A DNA stretch of 64,000 bases from positions 64,451,501 through 64,515,500 of the forward strand of contig JARJIL010000008.1 in NCBI GenBank assembly GCA_038502395.1, written 5' to 3'. The first letter of the stretch is position 1, and each line of letters starts with the position of its first letter. This DNA comes from Dittrichia graveolens. Lineage: Eukaryota; Streptophyta; Magnoliopsida; Asterales; Asteraceae. Shown here piece after piece: positions 25,763-36,806 of this stretch. The notes under the pieces were generated by a model that worked only from the letters and a program-made list of their open reading frames with translations, did not search any database and was not told the origin of the DNA. A program made the position numbers and the translations under genes.

Positions 25763-26152
25763 TAGGGATGAGATCAAATAAAAAGAAAATTAAAGTAAAA
25801 AGTGTAAAAGGGATGATTATTTGATCATTTTTCGGTATATATATCAACTGATAATCGTTAGTTCATCATCTTTATTGATTAAAACTAGTTCTTCATCAAT
25901 TTCTTTTTGATTTCAAATACAGATTTTGAAAACAAAATTTTGAAATAATTTGTTGATGAACAAAATGCTTTCATCTAAAAAGTGATGAATATGTTGGATT
26001 CATCAAAAAGAAATTGATAAAGACCTAGTTTTAATCAATAAAAATGATGAACTAACGATTATCAGTTAATATATATACCGAAAAATGATCAAATAATCAT
26101 TTTTTTTATCTTTTTTACTTTAATTTTCTTTTTACCTTACCTCTACCCTAAA
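25763..26152. mobile_element. Foldback element with about 190-bp inverted arms
   Basis: The left arm (AAAAAGAAAATTAAAGTAAA ... ATGATTATTTGATCATTTTT ... AACTGATAATCGTTAGTTCA) is repeated in inverted orientation from about 25965 to 26152, with little or no spacer between. The transcript would fold into one long hairpin. Related phrases occur in the remnant at 179-1190. Confidence 0.8.
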
Positions 26153-27452
26153 TATATGTAAAAATAAGCATTTGAGACAAGAGTATTGATTGCATGTGTA
26201 GTGTGGTGTTGTGTGGTATGCATGCAGCCTACTGGATCATATCCAGACTGTTATAGTAAATAAGATAGATAGATATGAAAAAAATAATAATAATAAAAAA
26301 ATCTCACAACATGCTCACACATTCCAAAGCTTTCCTTTCTACACCTTTCCCTTTCTTATATTCCATGCCTTCTCTTTAACCTCGAAATTTAATTATTATA
26401 TATATTAATCAAGCTCACATTTTTATTTTGTTTTTACGAAATTAATTAATTATGAAGAAAATCAACTACCTCTATATAATCACAACTTCAAATTTTTGAT
26501 TTCATTTATTAAATCAAGAATTTAATACTTTGGCATTTAAGACTGCTTTCCCCTAGCTAGCCCATAGTTTTGTTTCTAAAAGGACAAAATATTAATGTTT
26601 GGGATACTTTAATTATATAACAAATTGTTACCCATTTCATTTTATTTAATATGTTATTTGACCAATATATATTTATGGTACCACTCTACATAAAGACGTG
26701 ACACAAATGTAAATTGCTATTTCATTCGTTCATGTTCAATAAATATATAGTAACCTACCTAATCTATTTATATAAGTTGCAGATGAATTATAAAATAGTA
26801 TCGACTCATGAGGAAGTGGTCATGGCTGCTTTTCGGGTACCCTATTTATATATCAAAGGTTCCAATCATGCAAGCCCTCCATTCTCTTTTTTCCCTATAT
26901 ATTCCGATTCATTCTTTCTTGAGCTCGTACCAACTCACAAGCATCACGTAGGTTTGGTAAATTAAACAGGATGGGTTAATGACCGAAATACTTTTTTTAT
27001 TTATGTAAACATTTTCATTATTAAATGGGTTTGGATAAAAAAGGTTTAATGTGTCATATGAATCTGGGTCAAAACTAACTGTCATAAATGCATGTTACAT
27101 GTTATTCGAGTTAATGGTTCTCGACCTTCTAGTTATATATGTTTTTTCAATAGTTAAAGTTCGTACATTTATGATTTAAGATACGATACGATATGATATT
27201 TAAAATATCGATTTTAATGATAAAAATATTTCATTTTATGTTTACAATTTTATGGGTTGGAACTCAATTTGCATTGACTTGTTTCCTTTTGAGTTGTTGT
27301 TGTGGTTATTATTATTCTTATTATTATGAAAAGATAATTATTAAGATATTATACACACATCTAATTAACTTTATTTAATCAGCTTGACAGTTTCCATTAG
27401 TTTTAGGATTGAGCATGAGGTTAAAATTGGATTAGATCGATTAGCCCAAACC
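26153..27452. other. Non-coding AT-rich DNA
   Basis: No gene supported. The 83-codon open frame at 26714 shows no domain. CCCTATATATTCCG near 26893 looks like a TATA box, but no coding sequence follows it. Confidence 0.5.
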
Positions 27453-27457
27453 TTGAC

Positions 27458-29009
27458 TGTAACGACCCGATTTTTATGGATATTACTTTGTGAATTATTT
27501 AAATAAATAAAGGATGATATTTATAAAGATCTTATTCTACGAATTATATTTAATTTATGGATTGGAACATTAAAGAAAAGAAAAATAAAAATTCTGGAAA
27601 ATTAGAGATCGCGACGAGTTCCCAGTTGGCGTGTGTTAGAGTTTTGCATGGTGCAGAGGGCACGGGAGTTTGGGCGGTCGCGACGCGACTTGTCCAACCG
27701 GGCTTATATATACGAGATGCATTTCAACCATTTTTCACAACTTGCTCACATTAGTAATGTTACGCTGCCCATTTTTAGAGTGATTCTAAAGCTCGAAAGC
27801 ACGTGTTAGTGTTGAGGCTTCGTTGTTGCAAGTTTGTGAGTGTCGGGTGTCGCGGTGTTACCATTTCAAGCTAAGTTTCAACTTCGGCTTTGTTTTCGGA
27901 GATCTCGAGGAGTGTTTTGGAGCGTGTGAGACCAACATTCAACGATCCAAGTAAGAAGCTCGTCAGATTGAGTTCGGTGGTGATCTCTTCGTCTTCTTTG
28001 AGGTGAGTTCAGTTCTTTTACAAAATTGAGCACAAAGACTAAAACTATTTTGAAAGTATTAACAATTTTAAAGATGATATATCTATATATGAATGTTTAT
28101 GATTGACTAACGATTGTTTGTAATGCATGCTACTTTATTGCTGATGAAATACGATCCATTTACACGATGTTTGTGATGCATGCATATATACTTATAGATA
28201 TATGAATTGATGATCATGATGGATTGATATGATGATTTGGGCAGGGGTAGATATGCTCTTAGATAAAAAGATGATGCCTAGTAGAAAAAATGTGTCTTAT
28301 AGGATATGCTAGCAAAGGAGATGATTAGTTGTTAGGTTTCTAGATAACTTTGACAACACATGGTGTACTGGTACACTAAAGTGACGTGTGCAAAACATCA
28401 CATGAGTGAAAGGAAGACCTAGAGATGGGGGCACTGTTTGTACTTTCACCTAAACAACATTTAGTTGGAGTAGCTATAACGGGTCGGATTACGGGAGTGT
28501 GCGTACAAGTAGAAGTTGTGCACCGCGTTGTACCATACTTGCTGGACACGTATATGGTGCCGGTGCGGATGGACCTTGGAACCCTAGTGGTTGCCGGACA
28601 CACATGTGGTATTTGGGGAAGCGATGATAATGACGTAAAATGATAGACCCCAATAAGATGAATGTAAAAATAACGAGGCTTGAGATGAATTATGATGCTT
28701 TATGATGTTGTTATTGACGTTTGCGATGTTACTTGACCATGCGGGAAATTTCGATGCTATGCGGGTGGGTCAAGTTAGGGGTTGAGATTTATGTTTTTTT
28801 TGTGCTCGTGCAGATTGCTTAGGTGCGTGGCCTTGTGAGATTGGTGCCTATGACATATTTTGACATAACGGTGGTTTTATTTAGATGTGTGGTTATTACA
28901 GTTTAACTGTTTTAACAAATATGATGTTTTAAAGTCTTCCATTACAATAATCTTTTTAAGTAGAAAAGATTTTTGTAAATCTCAATTTTTGAAAACCATA
29001 ATTGTTACA
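27458..29009 (+). mobile_element. Solo LTR (1552 bp) with 5-bp target duplication
   Basis: Starts TGTAACGACCCG and ends TAATTGTTACA; TGTAAC and GTTACA are a perfect 6-bp inverted terminal pair. TTGAC is duplicated exactly at 27453-27457 and 29010-29014. A TATA box (GGGCTTATATATACG, about 27702) marks a likely U3/R boundary. No gag-pol, primer-binding site or second LTR lies beside it, so it is a solo LTR left by recombination. Related LTR sequence lies at 54890-56247. The short open frames inside are not genes. Confidence 0.88.
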
Positions 29010-29542
29010 TTGACCATAGTGAAGATTGAAGAAACTCAAACCAAGTCATTTCAAAGATCGGTTTAGAACCGATTCGGTTCAGGCTCAAACCAAAAACCTA
29101 AAAATTAATATTTTTTATTTTCCGTTGATGGAAAATATTTTGTAAACCTTAATAATACATACACAAAGTGATTTAGGTGGTTATCTCAATAAATTTAGCC
29201 TTTATAAAATTTTAAAATATCATGTTTAACTAAATTCTTAGTTTTATCAAAATATTTTATAATCATTTTAATATAATCAATAATCACTTGATCTTATTGC
29301 ATGTCCATAATTACAACAATAATGATTTATGGTTTGCACGTCTCTTCATATCATGATACTATATTTCCGCCATCACGTCGACTCTGTCATCTCCTTCGCG
29401 TCGACGCTTTCACTGCTGATCTGAGTGTTGACGTAGTCTGTCATCATTTTTAAATTTTCATTTTGTTCATGTTTTGTAATTAGTTAATATATATACTTTA
29501 ATTAATATTAATATTTATTATTTTTTAAACCAACCGTGTATT

Positions 29543-29800
29543 CACTACTAGAAAAATGACTTTTTGAGACGAAAAGTTTTTGAGGCGACATATGTCGCCG
29601 CAAAAGGCCTTGGGGACTACACAATGTTAACGATTTTTCGTCGCAAATGTTAAAATTTTCGCCGCAAATAAGTTTTTGGGACAAATTTTTTGCGGCGTAC
29701 TTTTTGAGGCGACATGTCGCCTCAAAAAACCTTTTGGGGTGACAATATGGGTATTTGCGACGAAAATGTGTCGCCTCAAAACGCAATTTTTCTTGTAGTG
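29543..29800. mobile_element. Mini-CACTA element, 258 bp, with 3-bp target duplication
   Basis: The termini CACTACTAGAAAAATG and TTTTTCTTGTAGTG (CACTACAAGAAAAA on minus) are the CACTA/EnSpm TIR. ATT is duplicated at 29540-29542 and 29801-29803. The interior consists of alternating GGCGACA/TGTCGCC and TTTTGAGGCGAC words that can pair with one another. No transposase. Confidence 0.9.
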
Positions 29801-30305
29801 ATTACACCTTAATCTAATCTAAGATTAAATTAAGATATAATATACATATAAGATATTAGAGTGGCTTTATTTATCATTACGTAAATTAAATTAGAAGCAT
29901 TTATTATGGATTTAATAATTTTAAAATGTTAGCTATAAAGCGGATTTAGGTGAGGACGAGATATTTAAGTATATACAAATTCCTATTAACTTATATAATT
30001 TGGTTAAAAAGTTAAATCGAGTTTTAATTTTTATTAAAATAAATGATTTAAATTTGATTATTAAAATAGTTTATCTAAATCGATAGACTAGAATTATTTA
30101 ATAAATTTTATTAATATTAGTGTTTGATTTAGATTAGATTAGACTAGGCTAGAAGATTATCCAGATAAATGGTCACCAACAAGCAACATGTTGTAACCTA
30201 ACTAGTTGGCAACCTAAGAGCGTAAGTTGAAAATCGAAATTAAGTAGAACATGGACCATTAGTTGGTGTTGATTATTTGACTAGAAAACAATTTTTAGCT
30301 GTGTT

Positions 30306-30349
<44 letters not shown>

Positions 30350-30731
30350 CCATTCCAATTTATTCTTTCATTGTATTGTATATATACTTGTGGTTTTAAA
30401 TTAAAAGGATCATTTATTTTGTTTTTGTTGAATTAAAGTCAATAGATTCGAAAGTCAAACCGCAGGGATCGAGTAAATCAAGTGTTGAGTATGCAATTAA
30501 TGCCACATTGCCACTGGTGTGGGTAACCAAATTGATTTTACATTGGATGATAAATATAATTAATAAAGAAATATTTTTATTTATTATAGCTGTTTTCTTT
30601 TGTCAACTCCCCTTTGCACCTTTTTAGTTAACTACTACTATAAAATAATAAATCATCCTCTTTCTCTCTTCCTATATATATATGTCCTTCATTCCATACC
30701 CCTTTTCTCTCTGAAATACACACACACACAG
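29801..30731. promoter_or_regulatory. Upstream region of the GPAT1 gene
   Basis: A (TA)n tract lies at 30310-30348. CTTCCTATATATATATG at about 30667-30685 is a good TATA box about 50-65 bp before the ATG, followed by a CT-rich leader and (CA)n at 30719-30730. The rest of the interval is AT-rich with nothing else recognised. Confidence 0.5.
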
Positions 30732-31488
30732 ATGGATTTCATTATGGTGTTTCTCAAGTTAGCAGATTTGGTAGTATACCGGCTGCTAGCAAATTCATGT
30801 TACAGAGCTGCAATGAAGGTGAAAAATCATAGTTTTTTCTTGTTAAGAAACCACCCCGGCCCTCACAAATCGCCACACCACCAGCTTCCATTCTTCCCTA
30901 GCTTCACAAAATGTTGCTTAAACAAAGATCAAGAAACCTTAGTATGTGATATTCAGAACACCCTTCTCTTAAACTCGACATCTTTCTTTCCATACTTCAT
31001 GTTGGTTGCTTTTGAAGGTGGTAGCATACTAAGAGCTTTGATCTTGCTGTTATCCTACCCTTTATTACTTGTTCTTGACTATGAGCTAGGTTTGAGGCTG
31101 ATGATCTTCATCACCTTTTGTGGGCTTAAACTAAAAGACATGAAGAATGTAGGCAGGGCAGTTCTGCCCAAGTTTTACCTTGAGAATCTGAACCTTCAAG
31201 TTCATGAATTGTTAGAATCTGCAAAAGCTTATGGAATCAGGGTTTTGATCTTTACAAGGATTCCTAGAGTGATGGTTGAAGGGTTCTGTAAAGAATATCT
31301 GAGTGTTGATGATGTGATGGGGACTGAGTTGCATACTGTTGGGGGGTATTTTAGTGGTCTTTTGTCAAGTTGTGGAGTGGTTGTGAAGCATAAAGCAGTA
31401 AAAGACTGGTTTGGAAATGAAAGAAAACCAGATATTGGTGTTGGAAGTTGTGGTCTTAATGATCAACTCTTCATCTCCCAGTGCAAGG

Positions 31489-31546
<58 letters not shown>

Positions 31547-33224
31547 CTATTTAACTCATTCTTGAATTGCATAACGTCTCTCTATCTTTTGTTTATATGT
31601 TTAATTAATATCGAATTGAAGAAAAGTTTATATATGTGTATATTCTTGGCTTTAAAGACTTTATTTGTATAGTTTCAACCACCAATTTATTTTTCAGTTA
31701 TGATCACTGATCATAGTTCTAGATCTTATCTCACTTCCTAATTGATTTAGAGTTTTAGATGTCCTATAAAATTCTTTTTAACTATTATTGTACGTTTTAG
31801 ATATTTGACAAGAAAAATGATATATTCTTCTATTATTATTTTTTACTTCATCCACCTACTCATTACAAGATAACATGTGAGGTTCATTAATTCTCTTTTA
31901 TCACCCTTCCATTGATTTTGACACTTATGTTGGTCTTGTGAGATCAGTAGGAAGATATATCACCTTTCATCTGACAAATAAGAGTATATTATTTAAATTT
32001 TATATATATACACACAATATAGCTATATATAAATTAGTTATTGACATATAAGCTTTGAAACTTTGTATACCACAAGTCCAAATCCATTTCTAGTTTCTTC
32101 GATCGATCTCCTAATTACCTTTTCGATAAAAGGGAGAGGTACGTTGTCAATAGCTTTTCACCAAAACTAACCGACTTTCTTGAACCAGATGACGTGGATC
32201 AAGAACCTGCTACTAACGGGATGCATTTCATGTTTTGATTTTTAATTCTTTTCTCTAATTTTATGGAAAATGTTTGCAGTACTAACTAATCTTTAATTAC
32301 ATAATGATTTAATCACAGGAAGGTTATGTGGTGTGCAAAGAAGATGGAAAAAGGTGTGTAAAAACAATTATGCCAAGAGACAAGTACCCAAAACCTTTAG
32401 TCTTTCATGATGGAAGGCTAGCTTTCTTCCCAACACCATTAGCAACCTTATGCATGTTTTTATGGTTTCCTCTTGGTGTTTTGCTCGCAATTATCAGGCT
32501 CTGTGTAGGCATATACTTGCCTTACCACATTGCACGTATGATAGGCGGTCTAACGGGCGTAAATATAACAATTGAGGGTTGTGATTACTCATGGGAGAAC
32601 AAAAACAAGCAAACGGGTGTTCTCTTTGTTTGCACACATCGAACCCTTTTGGACCCTGTCTTCTTATCCATGACCATTGGTAAACCACTAACTGCGGTTA
32701 CGTATAGTCTTAGCAAGATGTCAGAAATGATTTCACCAATAAAAACAGTAAGGTTAACTCGAGACAGGAAGCAAGATGGCGAAACGATGCACAAGTTATT
32801 AAGTGAAGGAGATTTGGTTGTTTGCCCTGAAGGGACAACTTGTAGGGAGCCTTATTTGTTGAGATTTAGCTCATTGTTTGCTGAGTTAACCGATGAGATT
32901 GTGCCTGTTGCAATGAACACGCATGTGAGCATGTTTTATGGCACAACGGCTAGCGGACTCAAGTGTTTGGACCCTGTTTACTTCCTGATGAACCCTAGAC
33001 CAAGTTATCATGTTCAAGTGCTTGGAAAAATGGCTAAGGAACTTACTTGTGGTGCTGGTGGTAAGTGTAGCCATGATGTGGCTAACTTAATTCAGAGAAA
33101 ACTTGGTGATGCTTTGGGGTTTGAGTGCACAAATCTTACAAGAAAGGATAAGTATTTGATGTTGGCTGGGAATCAGGGGATAGTTGAGGATGATCATGCC
33201 AAAAGTAGAAAATGTTGTTCGTAG
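30732..33224 (+). CDS. GPAT1: Glycerol-3-phosphate acyltransferase, GPAT1 class, two exons
   Basis: Transfers an acyl group to glycerol-3-phosphate; Arabidopsis GPAT1 is membrane-bound (reported mitochondrial) and needed for tapetum development and pollen fertility. Exon 1 is 30732-31487 (252 codons) and exon 2 is 32319-33224; both junctions are GT-AG, phase 0, giving 553 residues (Arabidopsis about 585). The N-terminal half is the HAD-like domain with a hydrophobic segment near residues 105-120. Motif I reads DIQNT (D73, Q75), so the second acidic residue is gone, and the later GDxxxD motif is absent (VGSCGLND), so phosphatase activity is unlikely. Acyltransferase blocks are intact: HRTLLDP (H359, D364), RLTRDR near 398-402, PEGTTCREP (E423, G424), VPVA near 447. 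VYRLLANSCYRAA and NVGRAVLPKFYLENLN point to GPAT1 rather than GPAT2/3. The ATG at 30732 fits the family; an in-frame extension upstream is leader. Confidence 0.94.
31488..31545. repeat. (TA)n tract at the 5' splice site of the GPAT1 intron
   Basis: The donor GTAATATATAT runs straight into about 55 bases of TA, starting within 5 nt of the exon. Confidence 0.93.
31808..31975. mobile_element. Small MITE in the GPAT1 intron (second copy)
   Basis: The inverted ends TTGACAAGAAAAATGATATA and GATATATCACCTTTCATCTG, and the interior (CACTTATGTTGGTCTTGTGAG), match the nested element at 22527-22706. Confidence 0.6.
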
Positions 33225-33654
33225 TATGTTACTCGATCTATTATTTTCAAGATTACCAAGGCCATGCATGGAGTTCCAAGTCTTTTGACCATGTTCCCAT
33301 TAATATTTATTATTTTAATTTGGATATATATATATATATTTAAATTAAATAGTTAATTATTTATTAATTTTGCTAAAGATTTCATGTATTTATCTATAAA
33401 ATTGGCGTTTCATGATTTCATGTGGGAAATCGATCAGCATATCCGTACGTAGAAGATTTCCAAGCGTACGCTGTTATTCTAGTAGTGTACGTACGTACGT
33501 TTTATATATTAATTAATTAGCTTTCAATTATTACTTATTACTCGTTCAATATTCATCATACATAATAATTCATAAGTTGAGCGAAATCAATTGATTAATA
33601 TTTATTCTGAACATTCATTAATCAATTACATGGTTACAAAAGGTTCAAATTTGA

Positions 33655-33701
<47 letters not shown>

Positions 33702-34848
33702 TACATAATCAGTTAAATTGGGTTTGACTAAAATTCAAATCAACAGTTAAGTTTTTCAAATAAAATTTGAATCATGCTCAAGTTACGATGCTCGATCAGC
33801 CCAACTGACAATCCGACTCATGCATGATCATGAATTGATTGCCCATTTTATCATTCTTTTATAATGACAAGTTAAGAACGCATATCTCTCGGTGAGCTTT
33901 TACAAACGAGCCGAATTTTTATCGAGTATATATGGGAATAATTTAACTACATTATTATGTAACAAGTTAGCTATATGATGCATATACAAATACTTGATAG
34001 ACCTTACATAAAGAATAAATCTGGACCACTAGATTATCTAAATTAATAGTTGAGATTTGAAGCTAGCAATTTTGTAAATTATTTGAAAATTATATAACGT
34101 AACTGCATAGTGAGGGCAAATATGGGATTTTCTTTTCGTCACCACAAATTATCTTTCCGGCTCCACCACCCGAAAATGCAAAATGCTGACCAAAATGCAA
34201 ACCAGATAAAAAAGATAACCAAAATGCAAATAACATTAAGTTATTAACATGTAAATAACCCAACTCTTTTCACATCTTAAATGACGGTTTTCGGTCTTCA
34301 TTTTCATATAGATTGCATTTTAGCTATCTTCTTCATTTAGATGAAGAAGATAACCAAAATACAAATAACTGAAAATGAAAATAACATTAAGTCATTAACA
34401 TGCAAATAACACAACGATTTCTTTTCAGATCTTATATGGTGGTTTTCGGTCTTCATTTTCATCTAGGTCGTATTTTGGTCATCATCTTCATCTAGATTGC
34501 ATTTTGAGTATCATATTCATCCACAATTTGCATTTCAGATATGAAATTTGCATTTTCACAATTGCATTGTCAAAATAAAAATTCTAGAAATATGGGAAAA
34601 GTATTCTTGAATTAAAGAGCAAGAAAAACTAAACCTAATGTTATAATTTTTTTATTAAAAATCTTAAACATGACATAGTTATGATCATTATAAGGATTAA
34701 TGGAGTTTTTTTTTAAAAAAATCTGATGGGCTCTAGGAGTCGCGTGAGATTCAAATCAAAATTTTCAATTTCTTTTTTGCCATTTTAAATGATTGACTGA
34801 GATTTGTTATATGTTTAAGGATGATTCTATATATAATCTAAGTCACTC
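33225..34848. other. Non-coding DNA downstream of GPAT1
   Basis: A (TA)n tract lies at 33657-33701 and an (ACGT)n run at 33488-33500. From 34140 to 34700 the sequence is built from recurring ATTGCATTTT/AAAATGCAAAT and CATCTTCATCTAG words. Part of it (34480-34640) is repeated in the same orientation at 36200-36370, including AGAAATATGGGAAAAGT versus AGAAATATAGGAAAAGT. Confidence 0.55.
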
Positions 34849-34857
34849 ACTCTCTCA

Positions 34858-34910
<53 letters not shown>
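34849..34910. repeat. (TC)n-(TA)n microsatellite
   Basis: A compound repeat: TC to about 34883, then TA to 34910, directly abutting MITE copy 11. Confidence 0.95.
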
Positions 34911-34913
<3 letters not shown>

Positions 34914-35131
34914 GAGGGTTCAGTTGAGAACCATTATTATTGTGAGAACCTCAAACTAATCTTAGCCGTTCAACTGGTAAGTGGAATTTATGGATGAAGA
35001 GTGTGACGGGATTGAGTGTGACAAGGTGCATGTAAGGAATTCATGGGTAGACAATCCAATTGAATGAGGGGGAATTGGACGGCTAAGATTGGTTCTCGCA
35101 ATAAAAAACGGTTCTCAAATGAACTTTTTAC
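34911..35131 (-). mobile_element. TA-targeting MITE, copy 11
   Basis: The left arm GGTTCAGTTGAGAACCATTA has a diverged junction (CTCAAACTAATC). The core is inverted. The right arm GGTTCTCGCAATAAAAAACG then GTTCTCAAATGAAC is ATTGC-type. Followed by CTATATATAG and another element start. Confidence 0.85.
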
Positions 35132-35140
35132 TATATATAG

Positions 35141-36420
35141 GAGACTGTTCAAACGAGAACTGTTTTTCGTACGAGAACTGCGAGAACCAATTATAGCAAT
35201 TGATAAAAAAGATGGAGGGTTCAGATTAAAAAGTTATTAATGGATAACCTTAAACTAATCAAACTTATCCTTTATTAATTAAGGACAATTTGGACATTTT
35301 CACATTACTCCCACTTTTTTAAAAACTAATATATCCATCAAACTGATAAGTATTAAATTACGAAAATTATACCAAATTATCGAGAAATTATACTCTTTAA
35401 TTTGAGACCGATCTTGCAATATTTTTTTGGAATTTTTTTTTTGTGTTTCTCGGTTTTTTTCCATATAGCTCTCAACACATGCACATGTGTATATGCACAA
35501 ATTCACCTAGTTTTTTCAGCACAGATGTAGATTTGCACGTGTGCATATTTCGAGACCTTGATTTAAAAAAAACACAACAAATGTAAATTTTTTTCCCGAA
35601 AAAATATAGCAAGATCGGTCTCAAATTAAATATCAAAATTTTCTCGTGAATTTGGTATAATTTTAGTATTTTAACACCTTTTCATTTGATGGATATATTA
35701 GTTTATGTTTTTTAATAAAAAAATTTTACTATATTATTCAGTTTTTAATTCTCTTTAATCTAAGACTAGTCTTTACATATTTCGGATGATTTTTTCGAAA
35801 ATGCATGTTCGTATATTTGCATTTTCATATATCTGCATATACATATATTTGCATTCTCATGTAGTTTTTTTGAAAAATACATGTTCATATATCTGCGTGT
35901 TCATATATATGCATTTTCAAATACATTTTTTCAAAAATGTATGTTCATATAGTTTGCATTCCTAATTCACATGCATATTCAATACAAATATTCTCTAGAA
36001 AATACAAAATAAACATCAAACAAATATATTTTGAGATAAAAAATTAACCTACTGCATTTTTAACAAACTCTTACATTTTCAATATCTAGTTTCAAAATGC
36101 AAAACTCAAAAGCACTACAAAAATCAACCCAATTGCATTTTTACACATTCGGTAACAGTTGTGATGAAAATCAAAGTAAAGTTCGAAATTAAAAACTAAA
36201 AATGCTACAACCCAACATATCTGCATTTTCATCTAGGTTCTATTTTTTTATCATTTTCATCTGGTTACATTTTCATTATCATCTTCATCTGTGTTGCATT
36301 TTCAAAATAAAAATATTAGAAATATAGGAAAAGTGGCCTTAATTTAAAGAGGATTTAAAAACTTGTAGATTGGTATAATTTTTTTGCATAAATTCTAAAA
36401 ACTTAATTAGTTATAACAAA
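35141..36420. mobile_element. Long relative of the TA-targeting element, right end not found
   Basis: The left arm (GTTCAAACGAGAACTGTTTT then TCGTACGAGAACTGCGAG) leads into the interior of the long element at 21852: CCACTTTTTTAAAAACTAATATATC, TACCAAATTATCGAGAAA and a TGCACATGTG-type patch at 35478-35550. Then come ATTTGCATTTTCATATATC-type repeats (35800-35960). No right arm is visible before the MULE at 36578. Confidence 0.55.
35325..35702. repeat. Inverted repeat, about 110-bp arms
   Basis: ACTAATATATCCATCAAA ... TTAATTTGAGACCGATCTTG (35325-35420) recurs inverted as CAAGATCGGTCTCAAATTAA ... TTTGATGGATATATTAGT (35609-35702). The spacer is about 170 bp and contains the CACATGTG words. Confidence 0.8.
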
Positions 36421-36577
36421 TTTAAACTTTGGGAGGGGTAATGTTTTATTTAATTGTTTAAAAGTATAAAATAAAATTGTGGTAATGTATGTTTAAACGT
36501 GGAAGGTGAAGTGGGTTTTAAAACTAGATTTCCTATATTACCCTTAGATATATAATTTGATCTTATAAATTATAAAA

Positions 36578-36757
36578 GGGTTTAGTTTCCGAAAATGTAT
36601 CAAAGTTGTCACCTTTTGCTATTGTATGTATCAGACTTTAAAAGTTACCATTTAATGTACTTAAGTTACAAAACTTACCGTTTAATGTATTCTACCTGTT
36701 ATAACAGGTTAGTTGGTGATGTGGCATAGGTTACCATGTGATATGGCATAATAATAA

Positions 36758-36806
<49 letters not shown>

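Noticed and set aside
28376..28643. Open frames inside 27458-29009 as a gene
   Set aside because: They lie within the solo LTR and show no gag, protease or other motif.
30600..30731. In-frame N-terminal extension of GPAT1
   Set aside because: It begins at a non-ATG codon and lies across a TATA box and CT-rich leader; the family N-terminus starts at 30732.
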